From the NCBI GenBank assembly GCA_002105175.1, contig MCGE01000009.1:248001-312000 (forward strand): a stretch of 64,000 nt of DNA. The letters are read 5' to 3'. The notes under the pieces were generated by a model. That model ran no database searches and was not told where the DNA came from. It worked only from the letters and a program-made list of their open reading frames with translations. Position 1 is the first letter of the stretch; the number at the start of each line of letters is the position of its first letter. A program made the translations under genes and the position numbers. This document shows, in pieces, positions 22,021 to 33,197 of this stretch. This DNA comes from Absidia repens. Lineage: Eukaryota > Mucoromycota > Mucoromycetes > Mucorales > Cunninghamellaceae.

Positions 22021-22851
22021 TTCTGTAGTGAAGTTACTAAAAAAAGGAGGAAAAATTATCGGCTAAGCATTTTGGAACCGACAACAAGTAACGAATGTAC
22101 AGTACTGACTGTCGAGAAATGGGTGTAATGTAAGTGTCATGCTTTTAAAATGGATTATTTGGCCTCATGGATTACTTTTTCCATAAACAATTACTAAAGC
22201 GAGGCATCAGGATTTAGCTTGGTTTGCTGCTGGAGGCAACCAAAACTAACCAATCGAAAGCAACTTATAATATTTTTCGACACGACATTAAAGTTTTAAA
22301 AAACCAGCCGACCTATCGGAACCTGATCCATACTTTACATTTCATTCCATTATTGACGATGATATTCGTAAATAGGCAATACTATTCTCTTAAAAAGCAT
22401 AAGCATACCAGAGTGCACATGAGTAGGGGGCCTTCATTATTATTATATCTTGATTATATACGCAAAGCGCAAGACATACTGCAACAATTCGCTATACTGG
22501 ACTTCCTTATTTTGGTAAAATTCGGACGATCCTTTTTTTTTTTTTTTGGATCTCGATTCTCTTTCTTTGCTTTCACTCCTTCTTCCTTGCTTTCATTTCT
22601 TTTTCTTTTCTTTATATTATATTTTCTTCGGCAACAAAATAAAGAACAAGAGATACTCCCAAGGCATACCAGTACATTGACTATTAGAAAAGGTGCCTTT
22701 ATTGGATTAACGACTTTACACATTTGACATTTTATATATCATCAGCAAGGTCAGTATGTATGATACGATATGATCAAAATTTATATTTGGAAGCGGCAAT
22801 AAACACCAACAACGTTCATATCTTATTTGTAGATCTTTACCACTAACGCTT
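22021..22851. other. intergenic / possible untranslated leader of CS-domain gene
   Basis: A frame open over 22224-22727 is low complexity and not convincing. A GT at 22750 (CATCAGCAAG|GTCAGT) and an AG at 22832 (TTTGTAG|ATC) could be a 5'-leader intron of the next gene. Confidence 0.35.
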
Positions 22852-23256
22852 ATGCAAACTATCTATGTCACCTCAGGTTATGGCTGGGATCAAAGCGACA
22901 AAACCATCATGTAAGAACATATGTAAACTTTGCTATGAATTATAAATAAGCTAACAAGGTATTATATATTTTGATACGATTTACAGATTATACATCCCTA
23001 TTCCAAAGGCGAACGAACTAAAAAAGGAAAAATGCACTCTAAGTGTTCAAGCTCGAATTCTTCAATTTGATGCTGTACGTGTTGGACAGAGCAATAACAA
23101 AATAGCAATACTCGGCAAGTATGATATGACACATTTGACATTTTTTATGATTGAACCGTAGGATGATCATCAAGGTGCCAATTACAGTTTTAAAATCAGT
23201 AACCTTTGTGGGGACTTGGTGCCATCAGTGTCGGAAATTAAAGTATATAAATATTA

Positions 23257-23291
<35 letters not shown>

Positions 23292-23775
23292 CGTCAATCA
23301 CGGGTACTCATTCTTTACGCTTTATATACTTTTAGTTTAAATCAAACAAAGTGATCCTTCATTTGCAAAAAAAAGAAGTTGGAAAACACTGGAATGACAT
23401 CAAGATGAAAAGGATAAGTGACGTTTATAATCAAATGCAAAGGCGAATAGATGCTAGTGACAGTAAGTGACTGTCAAACCAAATCAATTCATGCGTTATT
23501 CTCAGATAAATATGTATATATACTCGTCTAATTTTTATTTTATAATTTCAGATGGGAAGTCTAACCAAAGAAAAAAGGATATGGAGGGATACGGTCTCCC
23601 CTCATTCCAAGATGCTATTAAAGGTGCCTTTATAAATGCAAGTCCAACTGTAAGACAAGCCGCAGAAAAAATGTTATCCGAGCAACAGCAGTCAAACCCC
23701 CAATCGACTTTGAATCCCTTCGATATAGCTGATTTAGTATCCTCAAGATCTTCCTCATTACCTCATAGCAATTAG
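22852..23775 (+). CDS. CS-domain protein, calcyclin-binding protein (CacyBP/SIP)-like
   Basis: join(22852..22910,22987..23074,23162..23242,23336..23462,23552..23775), 192 aa. Seen: the N-terminal signature SGYGWDQSDK, a beta-rich CS domain (LYIPIP, LSVQARILQFDA, NYSFKISNLCGDLVP, NKVILHLQKKEVGKHWNDIK), then a charged C-terminal segment with GLPSFQDAIKGAF and AAEKMLSEQQQ resembling the SGS part of CacyBP. Known: CacyBP/SIP bridges Siah1/Skp1-type ubiquitin ligases and S100 proteins in animals; CS domains often bind Hsp90. Odd: compared with the animal protein (about 228 aa) the N-terminal dimerisation region is missing; the frame is open upstream of the ATG to an AG at 22832, so an undetected exon is possible. 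All internal junctions keep frame. Confidence 0.82.
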
Positions 23776-24667
23776 TTTTTTAATATTTTATCCTCAACAA
23801 ATAAAATATCTATTCTTTTTTTAAGTGGCCGTCTCCTTTTTTTTTAATTTTTTTTTTCACCCCAGCACAGTACTGCACAGTACGTACAGTACATACAATA
23901 CGATAATTATAACTAATGTTAACTACTACACCAGTGTTTATTGGGATTATGTTTTTTGACGTTCCTATCAATTCTACTTTCTAGGAGCGTTACATTTCAA
24001 AAGCCATACATGATAAATAAGGTTTATGTATTACGCCCTGACAAGTATACGTACATAGTATAGCATATAAATCAATTAAGACTTTCCATGGCGATCGGTG
24101 GTCTTTTGAATAGGGTCATTTGCGTTTCTTTAACCCCATTTGCATTTTATTATCAACGCACAAGTGTTACGCACAGGAAACTAAAATAAGGTTTATGTCG
24201 TGAACGCCCTCCAGCAAGTGCACATACATGGGACGATACCAAAATAAAAGGAGGAGGAATATTGCTCTAAAAAAGTATTCATGTATGCCAAACATAATTA
24301 CACTCACTTTCTAAATAAATATGTATATGCGGGTTGCATGCATGGCACCACCACCCATAATTTATAATTTTCAAATAATAGAATTCATATAATATTTATA
24401 AAGCCATATGTAGATGAGTATATAAAAAACGATTTTGTTTATTGATAAAAATAGTAGCAACATGAAGAAAATAAAAATAAAAATAAAAATAAAATGGAAT
24501 AAATCAATAAGGGGATGTATACAATAACTAATGTACAGATAAAACTAAATCATACAGTAAAGACATAGCTGTGTGGAAAATATAATATAATATAAAAAAA
24601 AAAAGAGGAGGGAGGAAGGGGGAGGGTCGTGGATAAAAACGTAGGTGATATCAAAATATATTGCCCA
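23776..24667. other. intergenic between convergent genes; small repeats
   Basis: Holds a GTAC-rich palindromic cluster (23865-23900) and a diverged duplicated piece (24016-24058 and 24185-24230, both AATAAGGTTTATGT followed by an ACGCCCT block). A-rich 24440-24610, including (AAATAAA) strings likely serving as poly(A) signals for either convergent gene. Confidence 0.5.
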
Positions 24668-26755
24668 TCAGTCGTCCTGAAAGTTGACCTTGATCCGAAT
24701 TCCAAAAAATGCACCACGCCATAAATACCCAGAAAAGAGTGCCATCAAAGTAATAGGGACGAGCCAGTCATGATCGATACCCATTGTGCTGGAAAATCCA
24801 AGAAACAGTGTCATTAAAACGAAAGGAGCAAATGGTTCTTGTCCTACAAACATTGACCAGATGATTTGTTTTCCCATATGACTGCCGTTCTTCACCTGCT
24901 GTCCTTCCGTTGTTGTTGTTGTTGTTGTTGAGGTTAATCGGTGTGTCGTTAGTGGATGGGTAGGCGAAGAAGAATAGCTGCCAGGCATTTGAACCAGTGT
25001 CTTGGTGCCGATGACAAAAATAGATGACAAAGGATACATAGGCAATGCTGCAGTGAGAGGATAAGAAGTAAAGGTCACCATGGTCGATGGTTTGTATCCC
25101 GTGGTTCCAAGTGGTTCAGGTAAATGTGTTATCGTCGTTTCCGTACTCAATCGACTGTCAACATCATCCCAGCTTTGTATCCTTGTTGATGTTGAAGAGT
25201 AGATGGAAGAAGAGGCAGTCCGAAAGTGGTTTTTTTTCGTTCTTGCAGTATGAATATCAGGAGTCGAGTCGTGTTTGTTGCTGGCTGTGGTGGGTCGCAG
25301 ATCATATGTCATCTTGTCAAATGTATCCCCGTCATTTTGACATCTCCCCTCTCCCTCTTCACCGCCAAGCAGAATACCCTGTCGTGTTTCCAAATCCAAC
25401 GTCGTGGCACACTGAACTTTGTCCTTGACTGTCGTGGTAGCAATGGGTCCATCATCACCAGGTTTGTTTTCTTTAGCGCCAATCAACCTTCGTCTGTTCC
25501 TTGTCCTCGACGTAGCATTGAGCATCATTTGCATCTCCACTGTTGTTGATTTGATAGACGGAGATGCATAATCAGAAGTTTGAGCTATGATGCCACCTTC
25601 TTCTAGCATCTAAAGAAACAAAATCGCAATAGTAACGTTAGTATTCATGCTATTTATTTATTTATTCTTTTGTTGCATTTCATTTCCCAGTAAAACTAAA
25701 ACCTAAATTACCCAGGGCAAAAGAGAGAAAGTCTGACTTACATGCTGAAAAGACTGTAGCTGATTGTTCATTTCACTAAAATCGTTTTCCAGTTGAGCCA
25801 CCAATTTATCTTTCGTTGATAATTCAGACTTATAATCCAATGCTTCTTGTTCACATACGCCAAGTTTTTGATGAGCAGTATCTAAATCTTTTTCCAATAG
25901 TTGTATTTTATCCACCAAAACCGAGTATTCAGTGCAGTTTTTTCTATCTAGAGTGTCACTGGTTGTTTTGCCGCCTAATTTGTCTTTACATGAATTCTGA
26001 TTGCTGATCTACAATGGTGAGAACACCCCCACCAAAAAAAAAAAAAAAAAATCAAAGGGTTAGATGATCGTTTTTTTTTTCTTTTTTTTCTTTTTCATGC
26101 AGACGGGATGGGGGGAATTGTAAGGGGGTAATATAATGTCTTTTTCCTTTTTTTTTTTTTTTTTACCTACCTGAGTTTGCAATTGATGGATCATATCGAC
26201 CAAAAATTGATATTCAGGACCCATCCCAGATAAACGAGTGAGTTGACCAAGTTTCCAATTGGCCAATTGATGTTGCGCCTCTTCCAAATCCTGCTGTAGT
26301 AGCTTTGCCGCACGCTGCCAACGCACATGGGACATGGTAAGTTCACGGATATGCTGCTCCAAAGGTTTTACCCGTCTTTCCAACCAGTTTTCTCTGTCCA
26401 CCTTGAGTAACCGATTCGCTCGTTGCAATTTGGCATTTTCCAGCGTTAATGTGTCGATATCCACTTTGTGTAAATTTGTGTGCCATAAATTGTATATTTG
26501 CTGTTGTTGCTGTTGTTGCTGCTGTTGCTGTTGCTGTTGCTGTGGCTGTCCTTTGGTTTTATAACCACTTGACCTTAAATATCGATCACAGGTGTTTGGT
26601 GATAGCGGAGGAGAGAATAAGTTGGTTTGCGGTTTCCAAGCACAGTTGTTGTTCGTGTTGATATGAAGATCGCTTTCTTTTCGCAGAGGTGGTGGAAAGT
26701 AGTTATCTATTGGGGAAGGGGGCAAGTGACTTTGTATGGAGTTTTGGTAATCCAT
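24668..26755 (-). CDS. coiled-coil protein with C-terminal membrane helices, function unknown
   Basis: complement(join(24668..25609,25742..26008,26171..26755)), 597 aa. Seen: a Pro/Asn-rich N-terminus, a poly-Gln run (about residues 72-86), then long heptad-like coiled coil (TLENAKLQRANRLLKVDREN... and VDKIQLLEKDLDTAHQKLGV) over about 100-280, a Ser/Thr-rich disordered stretch with a (Thr)8 run, and at least two hydrophobic segments near the C-terminus (FAPFVLMTLFLGFSS, WLVPITLMALFSGYLW). Phase-0 junctions at both introns. Not recognised as a named family; the layout (coiled coil plus C-terminal tail anchor) resembles organelle tethers or golgin-like proteins, but that is inference. Start is the first ATG after an AG at 26777, so a 5' leader intron is possible. 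Confidence 0.75.
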
Positions 26756-27512
26756 GTTTTGAATCAGTTGAGGAAGCTAGGACGGAATTAAAAGAAAGAA
26801 AAAGGAATAAAGAAAGAGACGATTTACAAACCTTTTTCGAATAGCAATTTAAAACACCGCCATTTTCTCAAAGTAGGGCAGATTAGACATACAAGTGATA
26901 AAAATAAAAAAAAAAGAAGGCATTTGGTCGCTGCTGTAGTCTCTATTTTCTTCATTTTATATATTCTATCTATTTTATCAATTTACACTATTATTCGACA
27001 TTAGAATAGGATCGTCCTTTCTCAAACCGATTTTGAGAATCAACATATATAATATATGTGAGCAAAAAATCAAGTATTGATCCGTTTCAGAATAACCCAG
27101 GCACAAGGGATAGCACTTACATAAAACATCCATAGATGGATAATAAAAAACCAAAACCAAAAAAATAGAGGATATCATAAAAATGATCCTTTTATTACAT
27201 TGTGATATCAAGATAATCAATAACTACGCCTTAATGATGAGTATGATAGCATCTAATAAAATTATGCAACCAGCTTTCGAACGATTGTGTTATGCTTCAC
27301 TGTACAAATATAACAAATCGTCTAGATATCTTACAAGTGCATTGGTAGCAGACCTGTTAATTATTCATTGGTTCCCCTTTAACTAAATGCAAGCCGGACT
27401 TTGAAATGTACTATGAAGTGTATTCTTGCCTAATGTATGGTTTAGGCCACCCATATTCATATCCGGCATCATTTCGCATACGATCGCAGACAACGTGATT
27501 TAGTCCTCCTCC
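26756..27512. other. intergenic, nothing firmly recognised
   Basis: A plus-strand frame at 27183-27386 (MMSMIASNKIMQPAFERL...) is short and isolated and is not called. Confidence 0.35.
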
Positions 27513-28179
27513 CTACCACAGCCATTTGACTGATCCTTTTTCCATTCTTACCAAAGTATCATCAAGTAGATCACTTACTGCATTTTTATTATTAAAGGAA
27601 TGAAGTACTTGATCCAAGTGTTTCAACGCCCATTCAGTCGGTAGTACAGACTGTTGTAGCAGGATTAAACAGGTTCTTTATAATTATGTAGTACAATAGT
27701 TGTCCCCTATATCCAGCTTGTTGAATTTTTTCATAAGGACGCTTCAACCATATAACTTAACAGTGCTCGGCAGTTATATATGATACTGTAAAATGAGATT
27801 GGCGAATTAAGACAGTCGCCCTTGATTGCTTTCAAACTCGCGTCGTGCTTCAGGATCATTGATATTCCACGTAATTATTCAAAATAGACTTTGAAATACA
27901 GTAATTTTATTTCAAAGAAGTGCAGTAAAGTCTAATGAAAATAAATGTCTAAGAAGGAAGATGGAGAGTGCGTGACTTTAAATACTAACCTTTTAAAGAA
28001 GCATAAAAGTATAAATGTCTGCGTTGAAGATCTTGAACGATAAAAGTGATGGTGAAGATTAATTCCCCAACCACAGTAAATAAATGAATTGTGGATCTTC
28101 TACTGGATTGGGCTGGATTATAAGAATAAAAGGTGAAAAATAAAGTAGAGTAGTATGTATTTATCTTTTTGTTTTTCAA
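27513..28179 (-). pseudogene. possible decayed multi-exon gene
   Basis: Minus strand. Three separated protein-like pieces: a membrane-like piece from ATG 28179 (HLFTVVGELIFTITFIVQDL...RRHLYFYASLK) to a possible donor at 27989; WNINDPEARREFESNQGRLS (about 27810-27870) with an immediately preceding TGA and no acceptor in between; and, after an AG, SVLPTEWALKHLDQVLHSFN running to a TAG at 27513. The last piece looks like a genuine C-terminal exon, but no joining keeps the middle piece in frame. Family not recognised. Confidence 0.33.
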
Positions 28180-28184
28180 CAGCT

Positions 28185-28950
28185 TTTCTTCCCCTTTTTC
28201 TCTCTTCCCATATCTTTTTTTCTTTTACCAGTTACTTTATTATTGCCATTTGTTCATCTATTTTATTATCAATGTCCACCATCAATGTACTTTATTGGTA
28301 GGTTATTTTTTATATTCACTTACTTTTTTCAATAAAGGTTCTAATGCCTTAAATCATTTCAAATTCCGATTATTTGATTTTTCTATTTTCCCCTTTCTTT
28401 TCTTTTCTCCACCATTGTAAGTTCTTGGGAGGTTATGATGATCTTTAGATTAGTGTCCGGACTAGTTTAGAAGCATTTTCCAGCTCAGGGTTACAACATG
28501 CATGGGGAAACCCTTTCATTTTGGATTCGGAATTGGACCCATCATTATCTTAGTTTAGTGTTAACCTGGTTTAGTTTGTATATACTTCTGAATAAAATAT
28601 GTCTGTTTAAATATATATATATAATCTATTAGTCTCTTCTGTATTTACCACAAAATATCCATTTTACATAGTGCAATAACAGATTTCCTTCTTACTTTGT
28701 GCAATTATATCGTTTTACCATGGTATTTTTTTACTCTTTCAGATACAATGCACAATTGAATGTTTATTTCATAGCATCATTCTTTTAGACTAGTGTTGTG
28801 TATCTTACAAAGCTCTCTTTCTTCAGTTCCCTCATCAATCTCCTTCATGGCTGTGCAATGCTCCTCTTGTTAGCATCATCCCACAGCTTAGTGTTATAAA
28901 CTTCGCATACTTCAATAAAATATATCCTTTTTTATGACTTCCACAAGGTG
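28185..28950 (+). repeat. dispersed repeat family, copy R5 with extra upstream block
   Basis: Core about 28425-28610 (TTAGATTAGTGTCCGGACTA, AGCTCAGGGTTACAACATG, GGGGAAACCCTTTCATTTTG, GAATAAAATATGTCT), second module 28785-28935 ending CAATAAAATATATCC. The block upstream (about 28185-28360, ending AATAAAGGTTCTAATGCCTT) resembles 42480-42672, upstream of R6 (AATAACGGTACTAATGCCTT). The 5' CACGTG end is not recognisable. Confidence 0.7.
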
Positions 28951-29581
28951 TACTTTTCTGTGCCAGCCCAGCGTCAGGCTTCCCCACATTTTTAGCCATT
29001 ATTTTAATACCCGCGACTTTATGTTCAATGGGAGAAATTTTATGCCAACTCACTGATTATTCTATGCTCCTTATATAGGCCATTCCCCCAATAACAACCT
29101 CGTATAATACTATATATCCTACAAGATTGATTCTATTTCAGTCACACTCTCTCACTTTCGTATTTGTATGAGTTCATGGGTGGTGTAATCTCCGCTTTGC
29201 TTTCCCGCCATATATACAGCAAAGTAGAAAGGCGCCCCTATATGATGCGTTTCTTAGTCTAAAGTGTCTTCATACCAAGACAAAAACCAAGCAGGCGTTT
29301 TATTACATCAACCACAAAGGTTTACTCCCCACACCTATTCTTTGATGATTATTTACTACTGGCTAATCGAAAGCAGAGGTCAAAGAAACAACATTCCAAC
29401 TCCGTTAATTTTTTCCCTCTTCTTCTTACTTTTTTTCTCTCTTTTCTTTTTTGGCTCTTTCAACTTGTTCATATTGACACATCCTCTCATCCTTGCCTGC
29501 CATTGTCCACACCAACACCACTAGCAGAAATTTTCCCCTTGGTCGACTAATTTATTATTTCACTACCCCGTTATCAAGTAT
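28951..29581. promoter_or_regulatory. intergenic, upstream of HIBCH-like gene
   Basis: No ORF of note. T-rich pyrimidine block at 29400-29470 within 200 bp of the start, common in promoters of this region; no specific element assigned. Confidence 0.35.
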
Positions 29582-30181
29582 ATGCGACTTTTATTCTATC
29601 GCCATTTACACTCCCTTCCTTCGCCATGCCGCTATTGTCCCGCATCATCATATCCTCTCAAGCGCTCTATACATATGAATCCAGTAAGTTCCGAAACCAG
29701 ACACTACGATTGGAATTGACGAATATTTTATTTTATATATAGTTCACACCCGCTCTCCCAGTTGAAGAAGCGGAAGTGCCGAAGGTAAAAGAGAAATTTT
29801 TGCCTCAAAAGAAAACTACTGGTACTGATATCATACAAAAACCCTCACTCTGTAGACTCATGTTCTTCATCGGAAACTATCTGGCGCCAGGCTGTTTATA
29901 TTGAATCGACCTGAAAAGCTCAACGCTTTGAATCTTGCGATGATACGAAATATTGCTCCGCAGCTTAAGGTAAATATTATCAAATGATTTAAAAATATTA
30001 TTACTAACCCTTCTTTGTTATAGGCGTGGGATGTCTCTAAATTGGCTAAAGTAATTCTGATGAAAGGCGCTAACGAAGGAAAGTTTAGTGTTGGTGATGA
30101 TGTGTTAGGTAAGCAAAGGAAATATAAAGTGGCAATGATGATTTATTTATCCAACTCACCTGATGTATCATGCCTCGTTTA

Positions 30182-30216
<35 letters not shown>

Positions 30217-30711
30217 AACAACTAGATATTATTCACAAAGTCAACACAAAAGATCCGGATGCGCTGTATTATTTTCAAGAGAAGTCTGCATTGGTCCAAA
30301 TGATATCTACTTTGTCAACACCCTATGTTTCTATTCTCGATGGTTATGCATGTAAGTCGATATACTGACGGGTTTTAATTCATTTATTTACTGGTTTTTT
30401 CTTTTCTTTGTATTTGCTTTTTTAGTAGGTGGTGCCTTGGGTTTATTTGCTCATGGACCTTTTAGAATCGCTACTGAAAAGACTATTTTCTCTATGCCCG
30501 AACCAAGTCTAGGCGTTACATTCAATGCTGGGTCGAGCTTCTTTCTACCCAAATTAGATGGTGGTATTGGTACCTACTTGGCTCTCACAGGAACAAGAGT
30601 GGAAGGGCTAGATGCATTGTAAGATGTGAAAAAAAAAGGAAACATATGTACAAAACGTTAATAATTAAACTTACAACCTTGCAACCCTCACCCTCTTTTC
30701 TTTTTTTTTTC

Positions 30712-30742
<31 letters not shown>

Positions 30743-31710
30743 TATGTACACATTCAATAGTTACGCTGGCATTGCTTCCCACTACATTCCTTCATCAAAG
30801 CTACCGGCATTGGAAGATCGATTGATTGATTTGGAAACTTCAGAACATGATATTATACAACGCGTTCTAGAAAAATTTTCTGAGCCATTACCAGCAAAGC
30901 GAATTGGGTTCTCGCAATCAATCAGAGAATCAATTGACAGGTAAAAGGGGAAAATAGGTAATGATGACAATGTAAGGCATTTCTGATTGATCTATTTATT
31001 TTTATCAATACAGGTGTTTTAGACACGATCAAGTGGAAGATATTATCAAGTCATTGGATGAAGAGAAACAGACCTCATGGACTAGGGAAACTAGGCACAA
31101 GTTATTGTCCATGTCACCAACCAGTTTGCGGGTCACACTGAAGGCACTACGGAAAAGCAAAAATATGTCTCTCATTGATTGCTTGAAAATGGAATTTGAC
31201 TTGATGCAGAAATTTTTGGTAAGAGATGTATTTATTAACTTATTTACTTAGCGAATGTTATATACTAAACTCACTTTTCAGGTTACCAAGGATTTCCATG
31301 AAGGTGTGGAAGGAAGCCTTTTGAACAAACCAAGACGAAAACCACAATGGGATCCACCAACATTACATGATATCACTGACGAAGACATTGAGCAGCTCTA
31401 CTTTACAAAACCATCGCCAAATTCATTGACGCTTCCATCCAGCATGGATCTCTTCAATTATCCTTATGCTCGATTCTCATTACCCACAGAAGAAGATGTA
31501 CGATTGGCTGTCACAGGTGAAGGGCGGGAATTTGGCTTTGAAGGCAGACTCACTACTGTTGACGAAGTTATTTTTTGGTTTGAAAAGGGACACAAGAAGA
31601 AGGCTGGCGTTAAGGAAAAAGTGATGGACATATTGAAGAGAAAAACATACATTATCTTTGACGCTGACAACAATGGAAAAGAAGTGCTACAATGGAACAA
31701 GGCCCCATAA
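29582..31710 (+). CDS. mitochondrial 3-hydroxyisobutyryl-CoA hydrolase-like protein (crotonase fold; EHD3/mS47-like)
   Basis: join(29582..29683,29743..29784,29856..29969,30024..30108,30226..30351,30426..30618,30761..30940,31014..31218,31282..31710), 491 aa. Seen: an Arg/His/Ser-rich N-terminus (MRLLFYRHLHSLPSP) fitting a mitochondrial presequence; ILNRPEKLNALN; KGANEGKFSVGDDVL in place of the oxyanion-loop consensus; FSMPEPSLGVTFNAGSSFFL; LALTGTRVEGLDALYAGIAS; and the long C-terminal extension characteristic of the HIBCH group. Known: HIBCH hydrolyses 3-hydroxyisobutyryl-CoA in valine breakdown; fungal homologues also occur as mitoribosome-associated proteins. Odd: the conserved catalytic Asp (FPDVGG in typical enzymes) is Asn here and the second oxyanion Gly is Asp, though the Glu of MPE is kept, so activity may be altered or lost. 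Nine exons, all in frame. Confidence 0.9.
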
Positions 31711-33197
31711 TCGACGATATTATTGGTATTGGATATTACTTACCCCCTCTTTTTACCCCTACCCCTTTCCGTCCCCCATATCTCACATAGATTCACTCAC
31801 CTTCATAGTTTAGATAGTTAGATACTTAGTAGTTATATTTTGGAATTATGTGTATTTTTTATTCCTTTTACTTGTTTATACAATAAAGACTGTTTGATAG
31901 ATATCAATGACTGAAATGATTAATGATTAATCGTATTTGACCTTACCCTTTTTACTTCCTCCCATACATTTGCACCATGTTTTGCGTCATGTTTTGCTTT
32001 GTTTTGTTTTGTTTGAAAAAAATCAATCAGACGTACCGAAACTTCATAAGACGAAGAACCAAAAGAGTACCATTATACACACATTATTGCCCCCGTGTGT
32101 TTTCTTGATAATGATCTAGCTCCATCCAATCCGATTTGCTGACCTTGAAGCATTAGATCAAGTCACCGTATTATATTTTACGATCATTAGTAAAATAAAT
32201 GCGAAGGTACAAGTAAGTGATACTATTGATTGGTCTCTTTATTTAATATTCAAACATGGCATATTTATATGTTTTTCTAAGCTAAGTGAGTCACCATGTA
32301 ATGGTTACAAATTGAGATGAATTGGAGTGATGTTAGGGGAGTAAATTAGGGGGGATGAAGTATGAATGGAATAAGGTGTAGAATAGTATACGTCAAATGT
32401 TAAAAGTGAAGAGGTGCGGAGCGGGGTACAGTATAAATAAAATAAAGATGAGGAAGATGGGGGATAGATTTGGGTATCACAAATACAACATACAGTCGCA
32501 TTCCTAATCCCCGATAAGCGATATACATATGAATATCTTCGTATATTCATTATTAAAATAATAATGGTAGCGCCTTTGACATGCTGGTAAATCTCGAATG
32601 AATGTGGTGGAGGGATCAGGCTTTTTTGTTCCATAATAAGATTAATAATGCGATGATAATGTACAAAAAAAAAAAAAAAAAAAAAAAAAACCAGTTAAAG
32701 GACGATAGTTAAATCATTAAGGTGCTGCTACCAACCGAAGCATGAAATGTTAGAAGCGTCTAATGTTCGTCCTGTTTTGTTTTATTTTTTTGACACACAA
32801 AAACCCAATCGACGGAGTATTGAGCGTAGAGCCAAACGATCAGTCAACACCCCCTCCCCTCCTATACACTCATACCTCTGCATTCAGAAGCCTGCTGTTC
32901 TTACTTACATGACATCAAAAACTACTCTAATCCAAGTATTTCTTGAAGCTTTGTGTAACTTGATCTGAAGTGATGTTTTTTGCATACCATTTCTTCAGGG
33001 TCCATCAAGTAGAAGAAAATGGAGTGATCGACCAAAATTTCGCCTCCTGCCACATTTGGAGCGGAGGACACGCCCAGAGGAAAAAAACTTACTTCAGTCA
33101 AAAGAATTATTTCCAATCTCCGCTGGGGTTATTAGAAATATGTTTTTCCATTTCATTTTTTCGAATTTCTTACCACTTTTTTTGAACAAGGACAAAT
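31711..33197. other. intergenic, nothing recognised
   Basis: About 1.5 kb. AATAAA signal at about 31880 (caataaagac) for the HIBCH-like gene. A27 tract at 32664-32690. Short ORFs on both strands show no family features. The final 200 bp are the presumed promoter and leader of the RS-rich gene. Confidence 0.4.

Noticed and set aside
22224..22727. 167-codon plus-strand ORF
   Set aside because: Phe/Leu-rich with a homopolymer-derived stretch; no ATG-context or homologous feature. May be leader of the downstream gene.
32305..32634. 109-codon minus-strand ORF
   Set aside because: Ser/Tyr-rich read-through of AT-rich intergenic DNA with no recognisable domain.
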